From positions 8,246,001 through 8,310,000 of the forward strand of contig CM052355.1 of assembly GCA_028551475.1 (NCBI GenBank): 64,000 nucleotides of DNA. Reading direction: 5' to 3'. Below, in pieces: positions 10,642-23,329 of the stretch. Source of the DNA: Casuarina equisetifolia (taxonomy: Eukaryota; Streptophyta; Magnoliopsida; Fagales; Casuarinaceae). The notes under the pieces were generated by a model. It did no database searches. It was given only the letters and a program-made list of their open reading frames with translations, and was not told the DNA's origin. The position numbers and the translations under genes were made by a program. Within the stretch, counting starts at the first letter, position 1. Each line of letters starts with the position of its first letter.

Positions 10642-13600
10642 TTACCGAGCTGAAGGACTGAGTTCAGTCGTCAAATTCATGTTGATCATTTCACTTGCAT
10701 TTGTTGATCCACTCGTCTCGCGCTGCTGCATGCCTTCTAATTCAGTTGCCATACACTCCTTTAGCTCCGCCACTACACTCATGGTTGGCCTTCCAGCAGA
10801 AGCTAAAGATACACAAGCCATTGCAATTTCAACGGCCTTCCGTGCAGAGTTGTGTCAAAGATATTTTTTATATCCCCTCTGGCAGTCATGGAACTCACCC
10901 ATTGACTTAGGTGAGTGTTATCGTGGGATCTTTCTATTGCAGGTCAGCCTGTGATTATTTCTAAAAGAACAACCCCAAAGCTCTAAACATCACTCTTTGT
11001 GGTTAACTGGTTTATGGTGCAGTACCTGCAAGTAAATCGGTTTTCCTTTTACAGAATTTCTAGCAAAGTTACTCTTAACAAAAGCTCCCTCGATTTGAAC
11101 ATTTTTTTGCTCCTCTTAAGTGTCTTGTGGATCAAAACAAACAAGTCATATTAGGCCATAATATATATCTTGCTTTTAATTTTTGAAAATTTTTCAATCA
11201 GAATAATTCCATTTCATCTTACTTGCCTGTAGACATGCATTTCATTTTAACCACATAATTCATTACATGTTTGAGCAATGTAAATATAACCTTTTTGTGG
11301 ACAGATTTGAATTTCACCAATGATCATAAGTAAACGAAATAACAGAAAAATACTCACTCAGGGTCTAGGCACCCAGGGGTGCCAGCAACAACGGTCGACA
11401 TATGAGTGCCACCATCAGTGAGGAAAGTTTTGGATAGGCCAAAATCAGCTAGTTTGGCATGAAAATTTTCGTTCAGCAAGATGCTTGTCGCCTTTATATC
11501 TCTGTGAATTATATGGGGTTTGCAACCATGGTGCAGATACTCCAAACCTACAAATATATGCACGAGTCATTTGTAGAAAAAGGGGCAAAGAAAAAAGGAC
11601 ATTGCAAAGCAAGAACGCAGTCAACTCATCGGAACCTTGTGCAGCATCCGTTGCTATTTGAAGTCTCTCTTCCCAACTCAAGATGTTTGCCTTCTGACCT
11701 GCATCCATTAATAAAACCGTTGATCTGTTTATTCTTTTCCAAATCAAACAAATTTTGATAGTGTTGTGATAAATGTGTAAGACAATACTGAAAGGGGAAT
11801 TAATTTTTCTAACTCTAAAATCATATAAATCATCTTTTCTCTAGAGAATAAGATTTGATAGGCTGATTGTGAAGCTTTTATCTTATATTGCAATTATGCC
11901 CAAACCTAGAGATGTTGTTATAAGAATAACTATATTGTTCTTCTTTGTGCATGAGGCATATCCGCATAAAATTAAATTGTCATCCACACTACAAAAATAG
12001 TATTGATGGCATTAAAACAAGGCATGCACATAAAAGTCTAAATACGTTTTTTAGTGTATTGTTCAGGGAATTAAAATCTATGCTTTAGATTTACAAAGAT
12101 ATCTAATAAATTCTCCATTTTATGAAATGAGGACCTAAGAAAAAGAAAAAGAAAAAGTAAAGGGCTTATGGTCTTTGATGAAAACTGTACCTTAATGATA
12201 ATGAACCATTCTTTGATCTTGCAATTAATTCAGTTGGAACTGAACTAGAAAGGTTGTTTCTTTCTAAGTTTCTGTGAAGGTAAAAATAATAATTTCATCT
12301 TCTGTAACCATGAAACGCTTGTGGAGTAAGTCTTAGATATAAGTAACTTCCAAGACCCTCAAGTATTGCAATTGAGACAAGAAAGTGACCACTGATCCAG
12401 TTTAAGCTATTATTTGACAGATCCCCGAAATCAAAAAGTCAACCATATTTCTTTGGCAATTATTACGATGTTACTCATATATGATCATATAAATTGCTGA
12501 TACTTACAAGTACTGTAACATCACTAGATTTGATATGTCAGCAGATACTTCTCCAATTAATCCACTTGAGGATAAGTTCTTGAGCAATTTAAGTTTTCAA
12601 GTAACTACCGTTAGGAGTGAAAACAACTCAGAAAGTCATAAAGATTATCTGAAGGCATAAACTTACAAGGAAATGATTCTAGGAGGAACGTTATCATCAT
12701 AGCAACAGTTTAGACCATCCCATAGGAACGTCTTCGGGCCACAAGGATCTGCTTGCCAATTTCTCTTTATCCCATACGTTGACTTAATTTTTCCAATGGC
12801 ATTTACTAAAATTGTTCATATGCATTGCAATCAGTGAAATATGTGAAATAGTATATAGGGTACGGGAGTAATAGGGAAAAGCTTGCGCGGAACAACGTAC
12901 CATCATCTTGGTGTGTTTCTGGTTCTGAGAGATCTTTCATTGAGAACACCTCTATTGCTTTGATGATAGGAGCAAGTGCTGAATTTTCACTTTTGAAGAT
13001 TAAAAAATCGTATCTTCTTGATCCAGTAAAGGCAGATGGGCTATACACAGAAGTTGTATAAAAGTACCGAGGAGCAAAAGTTCCGTACCAGTAGTTCCTG
13101 TTTAGAGAAACTTTGTATGATCTGGACTGGTTGGCTTCGAGCTTTACGACTTCAGCAAGGTGCATGAAGATATAATGTGAGGTAGCCGTGCCAGCTGCGT
13201 CCCAGTAGAACTCCAAGGGATCGCTCTCATTTGTCGGTGTGGCTGCAGTACTGGTAACAACGGACGGTAGCTGGTAGTCATTCCTTTTTGATAGACTTTA
13301 AGTGTTTGACAAGTAGAGAGAAGAGTATGAGGAAAAGATAATCAGTGAAACACCGAGTGGTCTGAAAGAGTAGACCTTGGCTTTTTGATAAATTCATACT
13401 TACAAGGATAGATAGATAAAAGCTAGGACCGAGAGTTGTAGTTGCTACAAAGCAGGACATGCTGCCTAAATACTAAAAGTAGCACACTCTCTTACACGCA
13501 AACTTAATGACAATAAAGCAAAAGTATCAAGGGCACATTAATGCACTGAGGTGAAGTGACCAAGAGTAATCATGCCTGCTCTGTGCTGAGATGGAGTACA

Positions 13601-14420
13601 CGGCAGTGCCTTCAGTAGGTGGAGAAATCATTTCTTTCAGACCTTCTGTCAAACACCTCCAAGGCACGCTTATTCTTCCATCTAACGTGCCCCTATTACC
13701 AAACTTCAAATCTTCTGACACTTTTCAGCGAGGTACTTAAATCTGTCCATCCGAGCGTGTTATAGGGCAGCCAAACGCGATCAAAAATATTGTAAGGATA
13801 CCTAAACAAACACATATATTCAGGTTTCTCGAACTTTAGGCAGATCTACTGTTTTGACTAAGGCAAAGGAAATGATTTGGTATGACTTACCTGTATGATT
13901 TATTGCTTTTTGATGCAATGTCCTTGCGCAAGAAGAGTGCCAAAGATCCAGATTTGGCCTCGTAGGTGGTATTTCTCAGAGGCCGCAACTCTATTGCTGA
14001 TATGAATGGCACCCCGTTGCCAGTGTTTATGAGACAGACATCTATGTAATCTAGAGAAGGGATATGTATGAGCTCCTTGATGACACTGATCGTGGAATTC
14101 TCCAATTTAACGGTGTCCCAAGTGTTTGCTCCAAAATACAGGTCGAGTTGGGTAAATTATCGTTTCCATTATAATGCCCATACAAGAAGGTAGTTCGGAT
14201 CAAATATTTAGTCCCTTTTGTGACTTTTATCCTGTAACAGTTGCGGACTTCTTGAGGAAAGCTTCTGAGATTCCATACCTTTTGTTGACGGTCTACTTTG
14301 AATTCAGGTGATACGCTTTTACTTGTACCTGTGTCTATGAAGGTCGCGTCGGAAACGTAGTTTATGCCAGTGTTCTGCGCGGAATAGGAAGAGTTCGCCG
14401 GTAGCCTACAATTTCTCAAG
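10642..14420 (-). pseudogene. LRR-RLK copy C, pseudogene of the divergent C/G/J lineage
   Basis: A diverged copy of the receptor kinase. Recognisable exons: 3' kinase exon 10642-11025, catalytic-loop exon 11358-11547 ([11 protein letters not shown] and DFG retained), a 63-base exon near 11640-11703, part of the membrane exon near 11940-12000, LRR exons about 12195-12800, malectin exon 3 split between 12905-13280 and 13730-13830, and malectin exon 2 about 13890-14420. It is broken in several ways. A TAG lies in the 3' exon at 10983-10985, and about 28 bases are missing near 10850. The exons with the P-loop and catalytic Lys are deleted at about 11905. An unrelated 440-base insertion lies in exon 3. 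The 5' end of exon 2 is degenerate and no signal-peptide exon was found. G shares the TAG and the insertion, so the lineage was dead before the block duplicated. Confidence 0.85.
13285..13727. other. Unidentified insertion in exon 3 of copy C
   Basis: About 440 bases with no similarity to the receptor gene interrupt the malectin exon. They replace roughly 15 bases of it, and no clear target duplication is seen. The same insertion lies in G at about 39572-40017 and is highly similar there. On the minus strand part of it stays open for about 64 codons and ends before a pyrimidine-rich tract. I do not recognise it; it could be a captured gene piece or a retroelement fragment. Confidence 0.5.
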
Positions 14421-14849
14421 AGTTCTATATGTATGTGATTCTTCGACAAAATGTTTTGGTGAATAGAGAATTCAATCAAGAGAGTTACTTTTAGGTTCAA
14501 CTGTGAACCATATAGACAAATTTCTTTTTAAATATAAACTCACCGAAATCGCGTTTCAAAATAAAGTTAAAAAAAATAAAAAATAAAACAAAAAATCATT
14601 TCTGAAAAGATAAAAGAAAAGAAAAAGTGAAATACAAAAAATAGTTTGAAGAAAACTTCCCTACAAATAGTTCCAAAAAAGAGAGCCGTTAATTGTTATA
14701 AGTGCAAATATTTACTTATGCGTATCGCTCATGTTTTCTTTGTGTGCTATTATTTATTTACTTCAAGTTTTAGAGTCTCAAAAGAAAATAAAATAACAAC
14801 TAGCCCAATTCAACTTCCCTTCTTGAGTTAAATTCATACTCAACGAAGA
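14421..14849. other. Spacer upstream of C, nothing recognised
   Basis: AT-rich DNA with A-rich runs near 14570-14640 and no gene. It matches 40716-41109 upstream of G, which lacks about 50 bases near 40980. The missing first exon of the C lineage is not visible here. Confidence 0.5.
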
Positions 14850-15690
14850 AAACATGAGAAGGTGTCGAACAATGTCAACGAAAATCAGTTTGGTCAGACT
14901 CCTATTGAAACTGGAAGAACCTGGAAGGGAAGGTAACAGTCGACTAAATGATATATTTATGCTTGCACCAATTGCATTTAGAGGTGTGTGTGAGAAACGA
15001 GGAGACAAAAGCTGCCTTGCAGTGTTCATTGCTTCACAGGCCATCTTCAAATAATTTCTCTCTTGTATCTAACTACATTTGCTTTTCTAAGTACCAAGTG
15101 ATTGTATTTTGAACGTTTGTAAGATCAGTGTTTGCCTTAGTTGAAACCCTAAGAGACTAAAGTTGGGGGATTGCATTAATACCGTTAAATTGTATGTCCT
15201 CCTCAATAAGAAGCTAATAAGCTTGAAGTTGTTGATCAAATGATTTGGTAGTCAAAACCCTAATGCTAATAGTTGGGGCTTTTGGTTGCCGATAACCTAT
15301 AAGTGAACTTGGGCTTGAAAAATCTCAACTGAAGGGTGGAGAAGCCTCATAGCACGTGGAAAGTGTTAGATTTTCTTGGAAGAAAATCTAATGTACTTGA
15401 AGGATCGGTTGATCCTTGAATGTAAGGGTTCTCTGACTAAGCAGTCCGAAATGGAGTGGATATAGGTGGCTAGCACCAAACAACGTAAATCTTGTGCTCA
15501 AAATTTCTCTTTCCTTAACTCTTTAATTGCTTAGTATTGAACTGTATTGATTAATCGCACTTTGTTTACTTTGAAAATCAAAGATTAATTTTAAAGATAA
15601 GCTAAAATAGGTCTTCTTTAGGTTGTCATAAGTTCTTCGAACCCTTTTTGAATACTAAGAAAAATTTCGTTAAGCTATGCCAAACAACGA
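14850..15690 (+). mobile_element. Probable LTR remnant in the C/G spacer
   Basis: A stretch with the look of a plant LTR on the plus strand: leader-like text near 14870-15160, then a region near 15480-15560 with the build of an LTR U5 end. A copy lies at about 41110-41940. No internal region, primer site or clean ends are seen, so this is a fossil of uncertain family older than the block duplication. The call rests on overall pattern only. Confidence 0.4.
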
Positions 15691-15868
15691 CTATTTAATG
15701 AATGGTAAGGGAATAATTTAGAAAGGAAAAGTACAGCAACAAGGACACAAATTTAGTACATATTAAAGTGAATAGTCCATTGGAATCATCATGGATGATT
15801 TATTGAAGAACTAAATGCGTTAAGGAAAAATTATAAAAAGTGTACATCACTTTCTATTGTACAACTCT

Positions 15869-18800
15869 TTACCGTGCTGAAGGGTTGATTGCAGTAGGCA
15901 AATTCATGTTGATCAAGTCAACCGACCTTGTTGATTTGGTAGTATCGCCTTGCCTCGTGCGATATGATTCAGCTACAATACAATCCTTTAGTATGGCCAC
16001 CACTTGACTCATGGTTGGCCTATCAGCAGAAGCTGGGGATACACAAGCCATTGCTACTTCAACGACTCTCCACGCAGAGTTGATGTTGAAATTCCCACGC
16101 AAACTGGTGCCAACAATACTTTGTATATCCCCTTTAGAAACCATGAAGCTCACCCACTGACTTATGTGAGTCTTGTCATGGGATCTTGCAATTACAGGTC
16201 GGCTTGTGATTATCTCCAAAAGAACAACTCCAAAGCTATAAACATCACTTTTTGTGGTTAATTGGTTTGTAGTGAAATAGCTGCGAGACAAAGGACAGTT
16301 ATTATCATTATTATTATTTAATCTTTAAGATAAATTTTGGTTAAAAATTGAAGCAATATATACATCATCTTCTATCAAAAAGAAAATAAATTTTAAAGAC
16401 GATCATATGCAAATGAAATTTCAGAAATACACACTCGGGGTCCAGGTACCCAGGGGTGCCAGCAACCACGCTTGAGACATGAGTGCCATCATCGGTGGGA
16501 AGAAACTTGGAAAGGCCGAAATCAGCTAGTTTGGCATGGAAATGTTCATCCAACAAGATGTTTGTGGACTTCACGTCTCTGTGAATTATGTATGGCTTAC
16601 AACCATGGTGCAAATACTCCAACCCTAAAAGTTCATGCCCATGTCGTTCATAGAAGATGCGTAAGAGAAAGAACATAATACAGAAAGAACTATGCAAATA
16701 AACTCTTCCCCTCCAAACCTTGTGCTGCTTCCGTCGCTATTCGAAGTCTATCTTCCCAACTCAAGACGTTTGCCTTCCAACCTACATCCGTTATCTAAAA
16801 CTTGATATGCTTTTCTCATTAAATGAGGAAACCTTGATTGTCTAGTGATGAATATTTAAGAAAATTTCAAAAAACAAAATCTATTTTCTCACTTTAAAAC
16901 CAAATAAATTGTATTATGAGAAAGATTAGATTTGATAGGTTGAAATATAAATTCTTTGGATCATAATTTAATTGTGCCCATACTTGAGAGATGTGTTTGC
17001 AAGTCTCCATTGATCATGTACTCATAAATGAGCCCCATGTTAGTTTCATCATAGCAATACCCAACTAGAGTAGTTAAGTTTTTATGATGAACCGTCATAA
17101 GAAGTTTAACCTGTAATTAAATATTATCATCTTAATTCTAATAGAAAGGTCAAATACCACATATATGTGTACAAGCAAGTCTAAAAATCATATGGTTGAT
17201 AGCTACATGCCTCTGAATGAAATTCTCGAAACCCTTGAACCGATGATGGAGAAAGTATCTTTACTGCTATTGGAGCATTATCTATGTACCCACGGTAAAC
17301 TGTTCCAAATCCACCCTTGCCAAGGACCATTTCAAAGTTGTTGGTCATCTTTACAATCTCAGAGTATGTAAATTGTCGTTGTATTGATTCCAATGATATG
17401 TTTTGGATGTTGGATGTCGTATCTAGTGTCACAATTGTTAGCATCATCATAAGTATAATAAGCATTTATCTAAGAATAAATTTTTCTTTGCTTATGTGAA
17501 AATGGATCTTACAATTAAAACTTTCACCTGTAATACTATCTTGTTGTTTCCTCTTCCTAAGTCGCCACAAGACAACAATAACAATCAATGAAAGGATGAC
17601 CAATCCACCAAGTGATGCTACTATAGGAACTATTATATTGCTTTTCTTCTTCATGCATGAAGTAGATCCGCAAAAGTTTAAATTGTCATCCACACTACAA
17701 AAAATAGTACTAATGGCATTAAAAAAAGGCACCCAAATAAAAGTCAAAGTAATTTTTCGATGTATCATTTGAGATATTGATAACTACAAATAAAACGTGT
17801 TGTTGAAAAAAAAAAATCGTAAAGAGTTTATGACCTTTGACGAAAATCATACCTTAGTGATAATGAACCCTTTTTTGCTCTTGCAATTAGTTCAGCTGGA
17901 ATTGAACCAAAGAGTTGGTTTTGTTCTAACTTTCTGTAAAGCAAGAAAAAATAATTTCCTTTTCTGTGGCCAAGAAATTTTATGGAATAAGTTTTAAAAT
18001 AGAAGTAACTTACAAGACCATCAAGTGTTGCAATTGAGACAGGAAGGTAGGCACTAATCCAGTTAAGCTATTGTTTGATAGGTCCCTGAAAACATAGAGT
18101 CTCGTACATCTCTTAAAAAAATAGATTTGGACAAAGAATGGATACTTTTCACTAGTTCTCTAATCATATAAGCCAATACTTACAAGTACTTTAACATCAT
18201 TAGATTTGATATGTCGGTAGATATCTCTCCAGTCAAGCCACTTGATGACAAGTTCCTAAGTAATATACATTTTTCAAAGTAACTTCAATAGGGAGTCGAA
18301 ATAACTCGGAAAGTCATAAAGATTATCTTAAGCCATAAACTTACAAAGATATGATTCTAGGAGGACTAGTCTCATAGCTACAATTTAGACCGTCCCACGG
18401 ATACCCTTCAGGGCCACATGGATCTGCTTGCCAGCTTCTCTTTATTCCATAACTGGACTTAATTTTCAGGATAGCATCAACTACAAGTGTCCATATGCAT
18501 CACAGTCAGTCAAATATATGTAAAATAGGATAAGCTACGGGACTGATCGTGAAAAGCATGTGTGGAGCAACGTACCATCTCCATGATCTGCATCTGGTTT
18601 CGAGAGATCTTTCACTGAGAATACCTCAACTGCATTGATGATCGGTGGAAGTGTTGAATTTCCACTTTTGGAGGCTGAAAAAGTGTAACTTTCTGCTCCA
18701 CGGATGGGATAAAGGCTAGACAAAGTGGTTGTATTTAAGTAGTCAGGAGCAATAGGGCCATCCCAGTAATCCCCGTTTATAGTAATGCTGAATAACCTGG

Positions 18801-20347
18801 ACTGGTTGGCTTTGAGCTTTACGATTTCAGCAAAGTGAAAGAAGACAACATATTCGGTAGTCATGTCATCAGCCTCCCAGGAGTACTCTAAGGGATCGCT
18901 ATCATTCGTCGGTGTGGCAGCAGTACTCATAACAACAGATGGGACTTGGTACAAATTGGGATTCCCGGTGTCAACGGTAAGGGAAGTATTCAATTTTGTC
19001 CACCCATCTTGGCTATAGGACGCCCAAAAGCGAACATAAATGTCGTCTGGAAACCTGAACAAATTCAGATATTCAGTATAGTGACTTTGTTTGGGTGGGG
19101 GGGGGTGGCGCGGGGGGTCGACGGTACCCAAATATTTTATTATAAAATAAACCGATTAAAATTAGTTGATGTTCAACCCAAAAAAAAGAAAAAGAAGGGC
19201 CAATCACCAACCTCTGATCTAGGATATGTATACCATATCCTTAAGATACCCACTCGCCTTCAAGGGGTGTAATACTTAAAAATCAAAAACCAAAAACAAT
19301 TATCCCTAATATCCAGATTAGAGCCAACAAAACACATGGCCTGATAAGACCATGCAAGACTAGAGTATCGGTGACTATTATACTTATACATGCCAAACTT
19401 AATCTTACAGTATGGTGTCTCCCACCAGCGTGAGTCAATATGTGCAGAACTTTTTAACTTTTAGGTTTTTAGAACTTTTATGCTGAATTGTCAGAGGGTC
19501 ACAGAGCAACTAACAACTAGATTTATTGTTTTCACCAAGGCAGAGTAGTGGATTTCATATAAAAAAGACTCACCTGTAACTCTTTTCTGATCCAAAATCC
19601 CGCCGTCTGAAGAGTGCTAATGATCCAAAATTTGATGTATAAATGGAATCTTTCAGAGGCCGCAACTCTATTGCTGATATGAACGGTATCCCGAAGCCGG
19701 TGTTCACAAGACAGATATGGATATAGTTTACAGATGGGACATGTATGAGCTCCACACTTACACTATTAGATGCATCCTGTAATTTGATCCTGTACCACAT
19801 ATTTGCTCCAAGATACAGATCGAATTGTGTTGCAGTATCTTTTCCATCATAATTCCCATATATGAAGGATGCTGCGATCAGATATTGAATTCCTCCTGTG
19901 ACATTTATCCTGTAACAGTTACGGATTCCTTGAGGAAAGCTTCTGAGATTCCAGGCCTGTCGTTGATAGGTTGATTTGAATTTTGATGCTATGTTTCTAC
20001 TTGTGCCTGTGTCTATGAATGGCGCATCTGAGATGTAATTTATGCCTGTCTCCGGCTCGGAGTAGTTTGAATTTGCAGGTGACCCACAATCTAAGCTTAT
20101 GAATCCTGGGACAAATAAGACAACCATATATTAGCTATATGTAACGAATCAAACCATTGATCTTGTCATAAGCAAATTAATATTCCATTACTTAGTTGTA
20201 TGTAACAAACCAAACTATTGATCTTGCCATAACCAAACCTATATTCCAGTATTTAGTTATCATACCTGATTGATCTTGGGCATGAACCAGAAGTCTGACA
20301 GTCAAAATACCGAGCACGGCAAAGATGAGATGTGTGAACCTAGCCAT
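15869..20347 (-). CDS. Malectin-like LRR receptor-like serine/threonine kinase (copy D), intact
   Basis: LRR-I receptor kinase of 884 aa. The 13 exons are 20266-20347, 19574-20105, 18576-19084, 18345-18480, 18184-18255, 18014-18085, 17853-17933, 17528-17694, 17211-17422, 16984-17110, 16719-16781, 16435-16624 and 15869-16280; all phases close (2655 bases with stop). Parts: signal peptide [17 protein letters not shown], malectin-like domain about residues 28-374, [10 protein letters not shown] linker, LRRs about 420-494, membrane span about 515-538, kinase from about 580. Kinase residues: GKGGFG 585-590, Lys605, HRD Asp701, DFG Asp719. An in-frame Met 25 codons upstream exists, but the MARF start gives the clean signal peptide. 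Intron 2 carries a 324-base retroposon ending at exon 3, so the exon 3 acceptor must be a weak AAAG. The exon 9 donor is GC. Transcripts are needed to confirm splicing. Confidence 0.85.
19084..19407 (-). mobile_element. Short retroposon at the exon 3 acceptor of copy D
   Basis: 324 bases flanked by a 10-base duplication, CAGTATAGTG at 19074-19083 and CAGTATGGTG at 19408-19417. The copy in H (45078-45401) ends in a long T run on the plus strand, that is a poly(A)-like tail on the minus strand, as expected for a 5'-truncated LINE or SINE-like insert. It pushed the old acceptor (near 19418) away from exon 3. Confidence 0.65.
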
Positions 20348-21952
20348 AGCCAAAGAAAGCCGTGGGCATGTTGTCTGCGTAGTATACTTTATACTGCAAG
20401 AAAATGGTGCTTTTTTGTCCAAAAAATAATTTTGGCGATGTAATCAATTATCCTTGCCCTAGTTGATAGATTGATTATCTTGCCAACATGTAATTTTATA
20501 ATTCATGTGGTCCTAAGTGTCGTATACTTTGGAGTTCCTTTTTCCCCTTTTTTATTTTCCTTTTTCCTTTTTTTTTTTCCTTTTTTAAGTTCAAGTCAAC
20601 GAGAGAGAGGGAGGACACGCATAGGTTACTTTCGTAATACGTTCGCTAGGAAAAGAATATGCTTACACACCAATGGGAGTGTGTGAAACTGTTGCTTTCT
20701 TCAAGAACAAGTAAAACTCCAACGCAAGAAGGGTGAGAAAAGGATTGATACCCCCCATTGTCCTGATAGATTTGTCCATTTCATCACGAACACTTCAACA
20801 ACAATGAAATGCAGCCCGATCAAAAACCACCGAAGTCAAATTTTGATCTAGTTAATACGAATAGTTACATTGATTACTAAGATGACAAAATCTATTAACT
20901 TTTTGCCAGAATTTCAAGATGGATTACCAGATTTTACTTTGCAAGCATCACACCACAAAAAAGTTGTTGAAGTCCAGCATACTTCTTACATTATTAGTAT
21001 ACTTACACGTTGTGTTTTTTATATATTGATTTATTTTATCTCTTATAAGTTCTTTTATGGGAAGAAGAAAATAATATTAGATTTCAAGCCTCTAATAAGA
21101 CCCTCTTCATTTTAGTTTAGATCCCCATGAAAATGCTTTCTTACACACTTTGAATTCCAATGTGTCTCATATTACCAATATATAGATATATTGTATTCTT
21201 TATATGTAAAAAAAAATATCTTCTCTTATATGCCAGTTTAAGAAAAGCAGTGGACCTCCAATAAAATCATCCTCTGAGCGTACCAAAGAAATACTTTGGT
21301 TCTAAGAAAAAGGAAATAGTATCTCAAGCCACCAGCTCTTAAACTAAGCAAAACTGGATTCACCCACGAATTTTCCATCACTGGGGCCAAACCATCCAGG
21401 AAACAAGCCTTTCTCCCTCTCTACCTATTCCTGGTCAATGCAACGAAAAGCATACCGTTCTGGATTAATTAAAGAATAATAATCAGCGTTGAATTGAACA
21501 AGTTAATAACGAACTGGGGTGAAAAGTATTACAAAGATCTGCTACATCTAGCAAACGATTAGTTCAAGAGTAAACCAAGCATGTTTAGTTATTCCAAAGC
21601 TTTTTCTCCCACTTTAATGGTTGATTTGGATGGCGGAGCAACTAACATCTAAAAATTTAAAATAAGGTCCAAATTGTACCAAGTCAAAATGTCTAGGATA
21701 AATAACGCTTTCTAATTGGTTAGAGAGAAGTCTAATTTATCCTTGAATTTTTCAAAGAGATAAAAGGACAAGCAGCGACTTTATTGAATGGTACGGAAAT
21801 AATTTGGAAAGGAAAATGACAGCAACAAGGACATAAATTTAGTACATACTACAAACGAATAGTCCATTGGAATCATCACGGATGATGCGTTGATGATGCG
21901 TTGAGGAAAAGTTATAGAGGGTAGTACACCACTTTGTATTATTGACTACCTT
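20348..21952. other. Promoter and spacer upstream of D
   Basis: This holds a TATAAA on the minus strand at 20388-20393 (41 bases before the ATG), a pyrimidine-rich stretch at 20535-20587 and a W-box at 20594-20599. From about 20860 it is the 1.1-kb D-type spacer, repeated upstream of A, E and H. No gene is seen. Confidence 0.55.
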
Positions 21953-23329
21953 TTACCGTGCTGAAAGGTTGACTGCAGTAGGCAAATACACGTTGAACAT
22001 GTCAACCGAACTCGTTGATTTGGTCGTGTCGCCCTGCCTCATGCGTTATGATTCCTCTGCCATACAATCCTTTAGTTCAGCCACCACCTAACTCATGGTT
22101 GGCCTGTCAGCAGAAGCTGGAGATACACAAGCCATTGCTATTTCAACGGCTTTCCACGCAGAGTTGATGTTGAAATTCCCGCGCAACCTTGTGTCAACAA
22201 TACTTTTTATATCCCCTTTAGAAATCATGAAACTCACCCAATGACTTATGAGTTGTTTCATGCAATCTCTCAATTACAGGTTGGCTTGTGATTATCTCCA
22301 AAAGAACAATTCCAAAGCTATAAACATCAATTTTTGTAGTTAGTTGATTTATAGTGAAATAGCTACAAGACAAAAGAAATATATATGTATTTTTTAATCT
22401 TTGTGATAAACTTTGGACACATATTTAAGCAATATAACACCAATCTTCTATCAAATGAAAATGAAATTTAAAGATGATCATAAGCGAATGAAAAATTAGA
22501 AATACTCACTCGGGGTCTAGGTACCGAGGGGTGGCAGCAACCATGGTTGAGACATGGGTGCCACCATCGGTGGGGAGAAATTTGGAAAGGCCGAAATCAG
22601 CTAGTTTGGCATGGAAATGTTCATCCAACAAGATGTTTGTGGACTTCATGTCTCTGTGAGTTACATGTGGCTTACAAGCACGGTGCAAATATTCCAACCC
22701 TACAAGTTTATGACCACATCTATCTTAGAATAGGCATAGCAGAAAGAACTATGCAAATCAACTCATCCCCTCCTAACCTTGGGCTGCATCTGTCGCTATT
22801 CGAAGTCTATCTTCCCAACTCAAGACGGTTGCCTTCCCACCTACATCCGTCATCTAAACCTTGGTATGTTTTCTTTCTAAATGAAAGAAACCTTGATTGC
22901 CTAGTGATCAACGTTTAAGAAAATTTTAGAAAAGGACTCTACTTTCTAACTTTAAAATCAAATAAATTGTATTCAATGAAAAAGATATGATTTGATAGGC
23001 TGAAATATAAAATCCTTGTGTCATATTTTAATTGTGCCCAAACTTGAAAGATGCGCTTGCAAATCTCCATTGGTCGTGTATTCATATATGAGACCCATCT
23101 TATTTTCTTCACAATAATACCCAACAAGAATAGTTAAGTTTCTATGATGAACTATCATAAGAAATTTAACCTGTAATTCAAAATTATCACCTTAATTCTA
23201 ATAGAAAGGTCAAACACCGTATATATAAGCAAGTCCAACAATTGTATGATTGATAGCTACATGCCTCTGAATGAAACTCTTGAAATCCTTGAATTGATGA
23301 TGGAGATAGTATCTTCACCACAACTGGTA
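21953..23329 (-). pseudogene. LRR-RLK copy E, 3' kinase fragment
   Basis: Only the kinase end of a receptor gene is present: the last exon from 21953 to about 22365, the catalytic-loop exon at about 22510-22699 ([14 protein letters not shown]), the 63-base exon near 22790-22850, the exon at about 23040-23170 and the 3' part of the P-loop exon up to about 23329. There the homology stops and the D-type spacer begins. Everything 5' of it (signal peptide, malectin-like domain, LRRs, membrane span, P-loop) is absent. The last exon has a TAG at 22088-22090 and a small deletion near 22250. The sequence is closest to the B/F/I kinase. It looks like a product of unequal recombination. Confidence 0.85.

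Noticed and set aside
14854-15054. Plus-strand 66-codon frame upstream of C, with a partner at 41121-41375
   Set aside because: It lies inside the probable LTR remnant, its length differs between copies and it resembles no protein I know.
20192-20422. Longer N-terminus for D beginning MDKKAPFSCSIK
   Set aside because: It would place 25 residues before a typical signal peptide. The MARF start matches the starts of A, B, H and I.
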